NCBI GenBank assembly: GCA_022605955.1
Contig: JAKCOZ010000022.1
Span: 930,001 to 994,000, forward strand
Length of the DNA: 64,000 nucleotides
Direction: 5' to 3'
DNA from: Rallus limicola
Taxonomy: Eukaryota > Chordata > Aves > Gruiformes > Rallidae
Position numbers and translations under genes: made by a program. Below the pieces are notes generated by a model. It worked only from the letters and a program-made list of their open reading frames with translations, searched no databases and was not told where the DNA came from. Below are positions 37,401 through 48,309 of the stretch, piece by piece. Position 1 is the stretch's first letter. Each line of letters starts with the position of its first letter.

Positions 37401-40400
37401 ATCCACTGATGTTTAGCAGAGCATTTATTTCTGGAGGCTGTTGGATCAGGCACGTAGATATAACTGAGATCTAGTGTGGGTTTAGGTAGTCTGCTAAGGT
37501 TAGCCCAAACTAATAATCACAACCAAATTCATAGCTGGCTTAGATTAAACTGTCTAGTTTCATAGTGTAGGCAGGTACTTGAGCTGCTTAAACTACAGGA
37601 TCCTCGTGGGAGGAAGGCAAGAAGTTCAAATATCCAGTATGTATGTCCTCTTAAGTACTGGCAGCGACTGCTGTCCTGCTGCTTCTCTTGAACTGAGTGA
37701 CCACAGAGCTGGGTCAGAGCCGCCAGCTTAAGGAGAGCGGCTCCACCTCTGTGCGAGAGATGGGAGTGTTGCCTGGCCCTGTGCAGCCTGTGTTTCACTG
37801 CCTTCTGGCACAGCCCCTGCCTGGATGGGCCAGCAGCAGGACTGTTGCAGCAGACTTTGGGTTAAAGAAGTCAGTTTAACACAGGCTTGATTTGGGCTGG
37901 GGCGTTGGTGGCCCTTCATTCGCTCAGGGTCGGACAGGCCTGTATGAGCTGTGCAGAGTTTTGTGTCCCCCGCTCCCTTCTGCTCAGCTCATTGAGAGCG
38001 GGGCATTTAGAGCCCAAGAGATGCTGGCTCTTTAGAGTGCTCTCCTTTTGCCACAAAACCTTGTAGCATCATCAGTTTTAATATCAGGTGGGCCAAACTT
38101 TCTCTTCTGTTTGGCGTGCACTAGATGTCAGGCTGGCCACTGTCAGTTCGGGGTGGGAAGAGGCGTATCACCTGTGTCAGCAGAGGTGCTTGGAACCACA
38201 GCTGCAAAAGCCCAGAGTTTACCTTGGGAGCTACCACCACTCTGAGTGTCCTCAGCAGCGTGTCCTCTGCCCAGCTGCATGCTGCCACCATGTTTCTGTG
38301 CTTTGCCGGGGCAAGAAGTTGTGGCTGTTGGTGTATTCAGTCACATCGTGTTCATGAACCCCTGAGGTGTTGAAGGGCTCACGTCTCATTCTGTCGCTCC
38401 AGGGAAACCTCTCTGTACATCCTGAGGTAAAGCTGCATCGTGCAGGATGTTGCTGTGAGGCCTTCCCATCACTGGGTCAAATACCACTGCTGCCTGAAGC
38501 CATGGTGGGCATTGATCGCTACATCGGTCCTGAGCAGCAAAATAATTATAGCACAAAGAGCTTTCTCTAGGGTTACGAGGGACATGGGGCTTCCCTCGCT
38601 TCGGGGAGTGGGTACATACCAGTCCAGTGCCTCTCTGCCTGTGCTGTGATTTGTTTCTCTGGAATTTGCCAAGGGGTGTGTGTGCTGCTGCCAGGTCTGA
38701 AAGCATAGCTTGTAAAGTTGAGATCCCGGTGATGCTCTGCCCGGGCCCAGGGTCATGCTGCCTGGACTTCCCCTAACACTCAGATCCTAGACCAGGACTT
38801 TGAAGGAAGTGTTTCAGGAGCAGTGAGTCATACGGGTGGAGAGAGAAAACTTTCTTCTCTCCAGTGGCCAAGAGTTGTTTCCAAGAATGAGAGCTGGAGC
38901 CAGGCCAGGGAAGGAGCATCAAGCTGCGCAGTGGGGGTGTGGGACCTCCCTATTGTTTCATGATTTCTAGCTGTTCAGGGAGAATTAGCCTCTGCGTCAT
39001 TGTTAGGTCCCAGCTTCCAGCTCTGAATGCTACTTGTTACACAGAGTGACCGTTACACCTGGGAGGTGGATACTTGGCATCTCTGTGCTGGCACCGCTGC
39101 TGATGGCGTGTCAGTGGCCATGCCCATGTCCAGCTGATGCTGAAGTCAGATAACCCTGGGAGTGAATGGCTGTGTGCTGCAGAGAGGGAGGCAGGCAGGC
39201 TGGAGTGCTCTGTCAGGCAAGAGATGAGCCAGAAGGATCCAGCTACTTTATGGTGGTTAAAATAACACTGATGTGTGAGCATGTTCAGGAGGGCCTGGGC
39301 TTCAGCCTGGTGTGCAGGGACAGCTGGGGGAGAGAAGGCGGTAGCTCAGCCCTTGCGCTCCTATCCTGCCTGCTGCCTCCACCTCTTCCCAGACCTCTCA
39401 TCTCGTTGCTCTCGCGTTCGGGGCTGGCAGGGAGCAGAGCGCAGGGTCTGTGTTGAACACAGTGTGTGAAAACTTTCTGGTGGAAATGCAGAGGGAGCAG
39501 CCAGAGAGAAGTGCCAGGTACCCCGTGCCATGGCTTCATGGATGCTCAGGAGCACCTGTGCCTTCTCAGAGTGCTTGTGTCTCTTCACATGAACTCCCAG
39601 GGGCTTGGCTCAGTTCAGGTCTGGCCACAGTTTCCCCTTGCATTTGTGATGGGTGAAGGCAAACAGTGTAATTAGTGACTGCTCGGAGTCCAGCAGTGGT
39701 TCCTGGCCATCCCAATGCAAAGGGTGTTTCTTTGTGCCTGGATCAAAAGCAGAACTAGGACACAGAGCATGTTCTTAAAAATCTAAACTGACCTTTGGGC
39801 TCTAAATCGCTGCAGTCCAGGGAAGCAGCTTTTGGCTGCCAGAGGAGCATCAGCCCCACAGAGAAGGGGAGTGCCTGGGAGCAGATTGCTGACAGCTGCT
39901 GGAGGTCAGGCTGGCCACTCCACTGAGCTGCACCAAGGGCAGTGGGGGCTCTGCACGGGTGCAGGGCAGTAGGCACCCCTTGGAAAGGCCAAGGATGGGG
40001 CCCTTGGTTGAGACACTGGGAGGCCAATTTTGTGTGGGATTTGTGCAAAATATGAGAGGGATTCTATTTTTGGAAATCGTAGGCCTTTTGGGATCTGTCA
40101 GTGCCCACAAAGAAGCCTTTGCCAGGCATGAGCGTGGCTCCAGATGTTTGAGGCTGGAGAGGGAGAGGCAGTTCTTGCGGAGCTGCACCACGGAGCACAC
40201 AGATGCCGGCGGGGAGGAATGCCGTGGGCGGCCCCAGCACAAGGGGTGCTGTGTGGGGCAGCACACAGGCCGCCTTACCAGCTGCTCTGCTCGCCCACTC
40301 AAGGTCATGAAGATCTTCCTTGCTGTCAGTGGAAAATACCAAGGAAGTGTTTATGTCCCACTTAGGCTGGAGATCCTTGTCACAGGGAATGTGTGCTCGG

Positions 40401-41221
40401 AGCTGGAGGGCAGCTGATCAGAGCAGCAATGGGGGCTGGAGCTTTTAAGGCTCCTGACAGGGTGGCAGCTCACATCTGAGGAGGGAATTTCAGTCGTCTT
40501 TGCTGCTGGAGTGATGATGTTCCCAGGGCTGTACATCCCACTGTGCGAGAGCTTCCCTGGCTCAAGGCTTTGGATGGCTCTCTGACACAGCTCTGGGGTC
40601 ACCCAAAGCGCTGTGCTCCCACCTGCCCTCAGTGCCCTGACACCTCCAAGGGCGCGTTTAGTTCGGCAAGGCCTGCAGCCAGGTGCCCTCAGCGCCTCCG
40701 GCCCCTTCCCAGGTTTCTCTTTGGCATCTTTCTGCTGACAGCATCCAGACTTGTTCCTCCTCCCCTTTGTTAGCGGGAGTTCTTGTAATCAGTTTATTAT
40801 AAATCCACTGGGCCTGGGAGCAGCCTTGGATGGCGGTGCCAAAACTGAACCATATGTGTATTTATTCCTGAATGTTGTGCTGACATAAGGAAAACCTCTT
40901 GCCCTCTGGCAAGCCTTGGAGCAGCAGCCAGGCTGAGGAACATCAAGAAGTGGGGTTGGGAAAGAGCGGGTCAGCACTGACAAATAAAGGAGACAGAGCT
41001 CTGGGACTCTGGCTGCTCAAAGGAGGGAGGGGAGTGCACCTCTGTGGGCTGGCTGTGGTTCCAGGAATGGACAGACCCTGTGCTGGGTGCCACGGGCAAT
41101 TCCCAGCTCCGTCTTGCTGCACTGGGCCACAAGCTGAGCTGGAGTGCTGCTGGTGATGGGGACGAGCTGAGATGCTCTTGATGAACAACCTGCACTAACA
41201 CTAGGTTCTCGTCCTATGCAG
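34443..41221. other. MPG intron 3, mostly unannotated
   Basis: A 6.8-kb intron. Apart from the CR1 copy near 37.0 kb, no interspersed element or exon was recognised. Its right half is G+C-richer than its left half, giving many chance open frames on both strands. Confidence 0.5.
37005..37235 (+). mobile_element. CR1 LINE 3' fragment
   Basis: It carries the CR1 order 'gctgggtgttaggaagaggc', 'cactggcacaggctccccag', 'gtttgagaagcatctggaca' and 'ggttggatttgatgggtctt', ending in 'cccttccagctcagg'. It lacks a clear octamer tail. Moderately diverged. Confidence 0.75.
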
Positions 41222-41616
41222 GAGAAGGGGCTGCAGTCTTGCTTCGCTCTTTGGAGCCTCTTCAGGGGTTAGAAGCCATGAGAGAGCTGCGCCATGCTTC
41301 AAGGAAAGGACCCGCGAAGCCGCTGAAGGACTGGCAGCTGTGCAACGGGCCCTCCAAGCTCTGCCAAGCCTTTGGGATTGATAAGGCGTTTGACCAGAGG
41401 GATCTGACCCAAGACGCAGCCATCTGGATGGCACCTGGACAAGACCTGCCAGGGGAGCAGGACGTAGTAGCCACAACCAGGATTGGTATTGGCAGCAGGG
41501 GAGAGTGGGCACAGAAACCTCTCAGGTTTTATTTGCGAGGAAACAAATTTGTGAGTGTTGTAGACAAGAAAACGGAGAGAGAGATGGCAGCAATGGGGCA
41601 CTTCTCTGGCAGCTGA
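41222..41616 (+). CDS. MPG coding exon 3 (terminal)
   Basis: The acceptor is CCTATGCAG and the first two bases complete the split Gly codon. It encodes residues 143-273: GEGAAVLLRSLEPL with the conserved Arg151, the NGPSKLCQAFGI and FDQRDL segments typical of the family, and WAQKPLRFYLRGNKFVSVVD near the end. The stop TGA is at 41,614. The carboxy-terminus after the VSVVD motif is short and species-specific. Confidence 0.96.
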
Positions 41617-41674
41617 ATGGAGTTGTGTTGTGTCTGACAGTCCCAAGCTGTGTCACACAGCAGCAGCTTTTAAC

Positions 41675-41680
41675 AATAAA
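41675..41680 (+). terminator. MPG poly(A) signal AATAAA
   Basis: A canonical AATAAA lies 59 bp after the MPG stop codon. The next bases contain a CA dinucleotide and a GT-rich stretch (GAGCGTGGGGCAAGGTGG), as expected for cleavage about 15-20 bp later. It implies a very short 3' untranslated region. Confidence 0.85.
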
Positions 41681-42054
41681 TGTTCTTCACCACAGAGCGT
41701 GGGGCAAGGTGGATTTTCATTTGAGGGGCAGGCTGGTGTGGGTCTCCTATCCTGGACTGAAGTTGGGTGTGGATGCTGAAGGGCACTTTCTCCCCCATGA
41801 GCGGGCCCAGGCTGTTAGGGCACAGGAGTGGCAAAGGCTCCTCAAAGGCTCCTGGTGGCTCTGTCCTCCTGTGCCCAGCCAAGGCTAGGCCATGGTGCTT
41901 GTGGCAGGGGAGGCAGCAGGGCTGTCTAGAAGGGCAGGAGCTGGATCTGCCTGGAGGAGGTAAAGGAGGGATGGTACCTACTTGTGGGAGGCTGTGGAGG
42001 GGAGTGAGCCAGACTCACTGTCAGCCACGACAGGAGGCAGTGGGCACAGCCTGA

Positions 42055-42280
42055 AAACATGAAATTGGCACTAGCTGTAATGGAAGATTTTTCCCTGTGA
42101 GGGTGGTCACATGCTGGAACAGGGGCCTGGAGAAGTGTGGGATTGTCCTTAGAGACACTCAACCTTCTGCTGGAAAAGCCCCTGCATGACCTGATCTAAC
42201 ACGCTTTCTTTGAGCAAGAGATTTGGACAGAGCCTCCAGGAATCCCTTCCACCCTACACCAGTCTACAACATCCAGCTTG
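42055..42280 (+). mobile_element. CR1 LINE 3' fragment
   Basis: CR1-like sequence with 'cacatgctggaacaggggcc', 'cttagagacactcaacc', 'gcatgacctgatctaac' and 'ggaatcccttcc' in consensus order. It sits between the convergent MPG and NPRL3 3' ends. Confidence 0.7.
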
Positions 42281-42289
42281 GAGAACAGG

Positions 42290-43780
42290 AAGGACTTCTG
42301 TTTGTTTTTCCAGCTGCTTCTGAGACCAGATTAGCACTCACTGGTGGGAGAATCCCAGCACCAAGAAAGCCTTAATGCTGAGATTCTGCAGTCTGCCCTG
42401 AGGTACAGGGGAAAGAAAACCCTCCAGGATTTGGGGTAGAGCTGTAGCCACGTGGCAGTTCAAAGGTTGACTAGGACACCCTGCTCTCTTTAGGATGCTC
42501 GTGCAAGAAAAAAGTCCCAGTTTTTCAAAACCCTTTTCCCCATTGCATGGAAAAAGCCTTGTCATCCCCTTCTGCACAGCCCTCCTTGTGTCAGGCTCAG
42601 GAGCTCACCCCGAGCTGCAGCTGCTGAGGGGTGGCTGGGGCCGCGGCCCTACAGCACCGCTGAGGGGAGTTTGGGGTTGGGCGTTCCTTTTGCTTGGAGG
42701 AAACTCCATCTTTGTTTATGTGTGCACACGTTAGTGTTAGGAGGGAGAGGAGTAGAACCAGCCTGGTGCTCTCTTCCCAGCAGCCAGCCCTGGAAACGGC
42801 CACTGCAGAGGTGAGGTTCTCCCCCTTCTCTGATACACGGCCCAGGCACTGGGCAGCTGTGGGCACTGTGGCCTCAGGCAGGCCAGGGCTGAGCCCCAGA
42901 ACCAGCAATGCCACCTCTCATTCCAGCCCAGCACGGCTGGAGGTGCAGTCCAGGCCCAGGGGATGAAAGGGTGAGTAAGGCCCTACATTGTATTTCCTGG
43001 CTGCCCAGCTCCAACCCTGGGCAGGGCTGCTCCAGCTTGAGCTCTCGTGGCCTGGGGAGGGGAGGAACAGAACAAGTCTGGGTGCCCTCAGCACCAGCCT
43101 CCATGGAATGAGGGTGTCCATGCGCTGCAGCCTGGGCAGCCAGTTTTAGTCCCGCTCATCCCACCCCCATCCCGTCCCACAGAGCTGGCACCTCACACGT
43201 GGCTTGGTGACAGCTCCACAGCCACCCAGGGAAAGAACAAGCTGTAACACAGATGTTCTCATTCACGGAGCTCTTTACTTGCTGTGCTTTGCCCTCCTGC
43301 CTCTGTCCTCACGGCTGTGAGGTAACAACAACCCAACGGAATCTCTCAGACATGCACGACCCTCTCCCCAGGAGCCAGGCCAGCTCCAGCCAGCCTGGGA
43401 GTGGATGCTGGGAGTGCTCTGCCGTAGGGACGGGCTGCTCACATCTGCTGTTGGCTGCTGTGCAGCCCTGCCATCATCACACTGGGGACAGAGGCACCTT
43501 CAAGCCACCCGAAGGTGCAGTACTGTCCGTGATGCCGCAGTGGGAGCACTGGGGGCCCTGGGGAGGAGTGGAGCCAGGGAATTCAGCGGGAATCCAGGCT
43601 GAGCAAGTGCACCCTGTCCTGCAGTGGGGCCCAGCGCCCTGCCACACACCAGCCCTGTTTGTCACCACAGGGAGCAGAGGGGAAACTGAGGCACAGACAG
43701 GGAGATCCTGCTGTACAGCACGTGGTGAGAAGGAACCAAATTCACCTCTCAGACTTAGTGGTTTCCCTTCCTTTGCCAGA
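42290..43780. other. MPG-NPRL3 convergent gap / NPRL3 3' UTR
   Basis: The region between the two convergent genes, G+C-rich, with no recognised gene. It should hold the NPRL3 3' untranslated region. No canonical AATAAA was found on the - strand here; the best candidate is a variant AGTAAA read on the - strand near 43,272, which is followed by a GT-rich stretch. A 218-codon + strand frame at 43,253-43,909 crosses the NPRL3 terminal exon antisense and looks like chance. Confidence 0.45.
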
Positions 43781-43784
43781 AGAG

Positions 43785-43950
43785 TCATTTCAAGAGGGAC
43801 TGAAAGACTGAAATCACAGGGTCCTCGTGGCTGGTCACCACCAGCACGCTGCGGAATTTGTCAAACAGCATCAGGAGCTGGGAGCGCCGCATGTTCTCGT
43901 TGTACATGATCTCCTCCAGATGGTGCCTGCCTCGGAAATAGTGCAGCAGC
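43785..43950 (-). CDS. NPRL3 terminal coding exon
   Basis: Follows an acceptor TTCCCCCAG on the - strand. After one base completing an Arg codon it encodes 54 residues: [19 protein letters not shown], then [19 protein letters not shown] and a HEDPV stretch, ending FQSLLK and TGA. The block is highly conserved in vertebrate NPRL3 apart from the last few residues. Confidence 0.95.
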
Positions 43951-44959
43951 CTGGGGGAAGGAGAGCAAGGAAGGTGTATGGGCCAAAGGCAAGGGACACA
44001 GTGACACCTGATCCTCCCACCCTCAGGGTTTCCTCTCCCATGGAATTCGAATCAGGAGGCAATTGGGCTGTGTCCCTTATTTACAGGAGAAGTGATTGAA
44101 ATGGGTTCTGCCCTGGAAGAGCAGAGCTGTCTCTTTCTCTGTATATGTCACCAGTTCCCCTTCCAGGGTCGCTGGAAGGGGTTTCTGTGTGGCACATCAC
44201 CTCACACTGTGCCTCATCCCCAGGGTGCTGCTGCTCATGTGTCTCAGCTCCTCAACCTGCCCCATCCCTCCTCACCCTCCTCTTGCCCCCCCCACAGCTG
44301 TATGTGAGCTCCAAGCCAGGAGCCCAGCTGCCTCAGCCCCTGCACCAAAAAATCCCTTCTGCTTTGACAGTCACCTGCCAGCACTCAAGGTGGCACCCCT
44401 CAGGAGCTCATAACTGCCGTGTCACTGTACCTGCCATACAAACACACCTCCCAGCCTAGTTACCTGTCCACAGCCTGGGCTGCGTGCCTGCCCTTGGCAG
44501 GGCACCCCACTGGGTACCTAAATTGGGTTAACTGCCTTCTTCCATGGGCCAGTGGCAATCAGTCTCCAAGAAGTGGCCATTAGCAGGGACAGTGCAGGGT
44601 TGTGTTTGTGTGTGCCAAAGCCAGACCCTTCCCTGAGGCATTAACAGCAATTTGTGCATTGTGACTTGTGTTGCTGCCCAAAAAGTGGGTTTTAAGATTT
44701 TAAAAGCTGTTCCCCTCCTGCAAAGCTGCTCCCTGCAACTGGCCATGCTCTCGCCTCCTGGCACCATGCTCTGCTGGGCAGGATTACGGCCTGGCCCTCA
44801 GCAGCCACACTGACTAAGCAGGACTTTTCCAATACCTTAATCCGTCCTGTATTCAGAGAGAGTCTGGATTTGTAACTGGTCAATATGAAATACTTTCCAC
44901 TCCCATAAAAGCTGGGGAGGATGTTAAAGCATATCACAAAAATGCCGTCTGGAAGACAC

Positions 44960-45180
44960 CTCCGGAGCGCTGGCCAGCACCCTGCTCCAGCAGCAGGAAC
45001 ACTGCCAGGGCTGTAGGTTTTTCTAGCCAAGCCCTGAAACACTCCAAGGATGGAGATCCCCCCACCACGCCTGGGTAATCTGCCCTGGGCGGCACCACTC
45101 TCCCGGGGAAGAAGTTTTCCCAAAAGGCCCAACTAGATTCTCCAAAGCTGTAACCTGGGCTCACCGCTCCAGTGAAGACG
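44960..45180 (-). mobile_element. CR1 LINE fragment, antisense
   Basis: On the + strand it reads 'ccaaggatggagatcccccc', 'gggtaatctgccctgggc' and 'gaagttttcccaaaaggccc', the complement of the CR1 3' region. It lies in the last NPRL3 intron in sense orientation with the gene and is diverged. Confidence 0.6.
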
Positions 45181-46040
45181 GGCAGTGCCTTCGCCTTTGT
45201 GAGCAGAGAACATGTATATGATCCAACCAGGACATGAGTTCGCTGCCTGGGGCAGGAACGCTGCACTGCGTCCCTCCAAAGCTGCACGAGGATGTCTGGT
45301 GACAGACATGTACTTCCAGAGGCCAATTACTGTCTTCCAGTGCTCAGCACTGTACTCCCCTCAAGTTCCAGGAGCTGCCCCTCCAGCAGCAGCCTAATGC
45401 CCTATAAAAAAATATAACAGCTCTTCCTTCCTCCTCGCTGCTGACTGAGGAGTACACTGGGCAGATGTCAAGCCCATCTGTAGTCGAATGGAAGCTCAGC
45501 CATATGAAGCCATTCTGGGATCCGGGCAGGACCCTGTGCATGTGCAAACTTCACAGTCACCGTCCTTGGGGCAGCTGCCTGGGTATGGCAGCTGGTGTGA
45601 AGGAAAAAGCAAAGTCCTCTAATGACTCATCTGGCAATAAGGAAAAAACATATCAAAGTCTGGGACTGGCCGAAGCGTGGCCTCCCCATCAGAGTGTATC
45701 CTCTGCAGGCGGAGAAGGAGTCGAGTCACTCAGCGAGCAGCGACTACCCACACAAAGGGAGAGCTCTGTGAAAATACCCAGCCCAGCACAGCCAAAAGCT
45801 CTGCCCCAGCCAGGAAAGTATCTTCCTGATGTTTCAGTTTCTCTGGGCTGCCTGACTCCTGCCTGCATCCCAGGGCGAGAACCAGGCCTTCAGAGAATAC
45901 CACCCACATCTGGGAAGCATGGGGACAGCTGCAATACTCTTCTCAGGTGGTTTGTTGCTCCCCAAGTATGAAAACCAGTAAAAGCTGCATTCCAGCGCTG
46001 CCTCTGTGTTCCAAAAACACTTCAGAAGAAGAAGTATTTC

Positions 46041-46054
46041 CCCACACACACACC
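46041..46054. repeat. short CA microsatellite
   Basis: About five CA units in a row within an NPRL3 intron. Confidence 0.6.
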
Positions 46055-46605
46055 TCCTTTTCCCCATCCAGCTGTTTTGGAAGTTGTTCTGCTTTTTCCT
46101 ATGTGCAGAACCACATCTTGTGTGTGTTTGTTGTGTTGAAATTTGTAACAACAAAACTGGGCACTACTAATTGCACCTCCTAATGACTTCACCTTACCTA
46201 ACCCGGGCAACTGAGCAGCTCGGCTTTGCCAAACAGCCCTCAGAACCCTTCTAGCCTGCCCTGCACAAGTATTCAGCCTGGTTTTGTCTCTGATGCTCCC
46301 TATCTCCTGTTGCACAGAGTTTACAAACCTCAAAGGACAGGTGGCTCAGAAATATCAACAAAGGCTGGCAGCGTCAGCACGGCTGGGTCTCTGCTTTGCA
46401 GGCTGAGAAGGCTTTTGCCTTCATCAGGCGATGAAGTTTTACGCCTACCACATGTGGCCATGGGAAGCTGGCAGGCAGGCAGCAAGCCCCTGCTGTCACC
46501 GTACGCCCTGCCGCTCCCTCACACAGCCCTGAACAACTGCTCTTGTGACACGTGTTGGTTTATGTGAAAACTAATGCGTGCAGATGAAGCACGTGTAAGG
46601 GGAAC

Positions 46606-46662
46606 AAACCCCAAAGAATTTAACCACCAAAACCCCAAAGAATTTATCCTCCAAAACCCCAA
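46606..46662. repeat. 22-24 bp tandem repeat
   Basis: The unit AACCCCAAAGAATTTA plus a short CCACCA/CCTCCA linker occurs twice and begins a third time (AAACCCCAAG). It lies 86 bp from an NPRL3 exon in the downstream intron. Confidence 0.8.
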
Positions 46663-46746
46663 GCTAATGGGATTTGATCAGAGTCCAGGCCAATCCAACA
46701 GCAAGGAAGAGACAAAACGTTTACATTCTACGCTCCTCATCTCCTA

Positions 46747-47010
<264 letters not shown>

Positions 47011-47358
47011 TCAGGCTGTATTGATGCAGCATTTCCAAACCATCCCCACAGATCTGGAGAGCAAAGTGGCTCTCAAAATGCTGCATCGATCTGCAATTAG
47101 TCATACGACAGCACCGCGATTTTCTCAATGGACAAGTCAAATGTTTCAACAAAGTCGTCAACTTATATAGAAAATTGTACTTCTGGAGACCATAAACAGG
47201 CCATAAAAAACATCTGAAAAGAAAATTCCCAGCCAGCTCTGCTGGAATACCGTGAAGTGGTAACATGGAAAGCCTAACAGCACAGAAGGTGGGAGCAGGC
47301 AGAGAGGCCAAGAAGCAATATCCTCTTGTGAGTGAGCCAGAAAAAGCAGATCACAGCC

Positions 47359-47370
47359 TTATCTGACTCA
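47359..47370 (-). promoter_or_regulatory. composite NF-E2/AP-1 + GATA motif in NPRL3 intron
   Basis: On the - strand this reads TGAGTCAGATAA, a bZIP core overlapping a GATA site, followed by GG so that the GATA half is AGATAAGG. Another WGATAR site lies 150 bp away at 47,522. It falls in the intron between the two exons at 46,748 and 48,048. Alpha-globin enhancers in NPRL3 introns of other amniotes are built from these two site types, so this is a candidate erythroid element; activity is inference. Confidence 0.4.
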
Positions 47371-47870
47371 CAGTCCAAGATTTCTGCCCTAATTCATGAC
47401 TTCTGTAAAGCTGAAAGTTGTAGAGAGAATCTCCCCCGATACTCAGCTTCAGTGGCACTCTGAAATGGCTGCTCCTGAGAGCACAGGCAGGAAAGTTGGG
47501 GATTTCAGCATTGTATCTGATCTATCTTCCTCAAAAAATGCTTTCCTGGCATCCCCCTGAAGAAGGGCACTGAGGAGATTAAGGAAGCCAGGAGATGTAA
47601 ATGGAAATCAGCCATCTGCGAGAGCGCAGCTAGCTCTGTGCCTCCCTAAGCGGCTCGACAGCCCTGAGGAGCCAGCGCTGCCTGCAACAAATCCTCACAA
47701 CTTCAGATCTTCTGAAAATTGAGGTTCTGGCTGTAACAGCAGCACAGCCAGGGGAACACAAGCAGCTCCTCGAGTCCAGCAAGAAGTACCTCTGAGAAAA
47801 ACATTTCACACGACCACACGAGACCTTGGCAAATTACAAGGTACTACTTGTTTTTAAAAACAGCAGTTTA

Positions 47871-47906
47871 AACTCTGAGAGCTCTTAAAACTCTGAGAGC
47901 TTTTAA
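47871..47906. repeat. 18-bp tandem duplication
   Basis: Two copies of AACTCTGAGAGCTCTTAA (one base differs) stand head to tail, 140 bp from an NPRL3 exon. Confidence 0.85.
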
Positions 47907-48047
47907 AACATTCACCAACACCCAGCTCTAAGTTTAAGCCAGCTCTCCAGCAAAGAGGAGTTGCCTCATGACTGATTACCCTGGGCATGGCTAAGGGAAG
48001 CTCTAAGTGGGCTGTTGTCTGAAGGGCAGAGAAAAGCATGCTCATAC

Positions 48048-48237
48048 TTGGAGAACCAAAGCTGAGAGCATTGGGGGTGCTTAGACTCCGGCCTCCGACT
48101 CTGGCGGTAAAGGGCATGTCTTCATCTTGGGCTCGGAAGTCCTCCTCGTTTGGTGGCACCATCAGACAGACGTAGGTGTGGAGCTGAATAAGAAGCCGGT
48201 GTTGGAGCATCCATATCACCATCTGAATGAGCTGTGT
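48048..48237 (-). CDS. NPRL3 coding exon (third from end)
   Basis: The acceptor GCTCTGCAG precedes ACA CAG; the donor is CCAA|GTATGA, phase 1. It encodes 63 residues: [34 protein letters not shown] and [19 protein letters not shown]. The first part is a conserved helix-rich segment near the carboxy-terminal winged-helix region. The acidic linker ([10 protein letters not shown]) varies between species. Confidence 0.95.
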
Positions 48238-48309
48238 CTGCAGAGCAAGGAGCATGGTGTTAAATGCTGGTGAAATAAAGCACAGGAGGAGAAGCTGCAC
48301 AAAGGTCAG

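Larger units (their letters stand above)
30671..41700 (+). other. MPG gene, coding part (alkyladenine DNA glycosylase)
   Basis: Three exons join in phase to give a 273-residue monofunctional DNA glycosylase that removes 3-methyladenine, 7-methylguanine, hypoxanthine and ethenoadenine in nuclear base-excision repair. The frame check is exact: 222 + 205 + 395 = 822 nt. Residues matching human active-site positions are intact: Glu94 (human E125) and Tyr96 (Y127) in IVETEAYLG, His105 (H136), the intercalating Tyr131 (Y162), Asn138 (N169) and Arg151 (R182). Ile133 stands where human has Met164. The amino-terminus is short and starts with a basic PRKRK, a plausible nuclear signal. The protein is somewhat shorter than human (about 298). 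The gene is convergent with NPRL3, as in other amniotes, and its introns (3.3 and 6.8 kb) hold no other gene. Confidence 0.95.

Noticed and set aside
43253..43909. 218-codon + strand open frame over the NPRL3 3' end
   Set aside because: It runs antisense through the conserved NPRL3 terminal exon, is in G+C-rich sequence with few stops, and has no recognisable motif.
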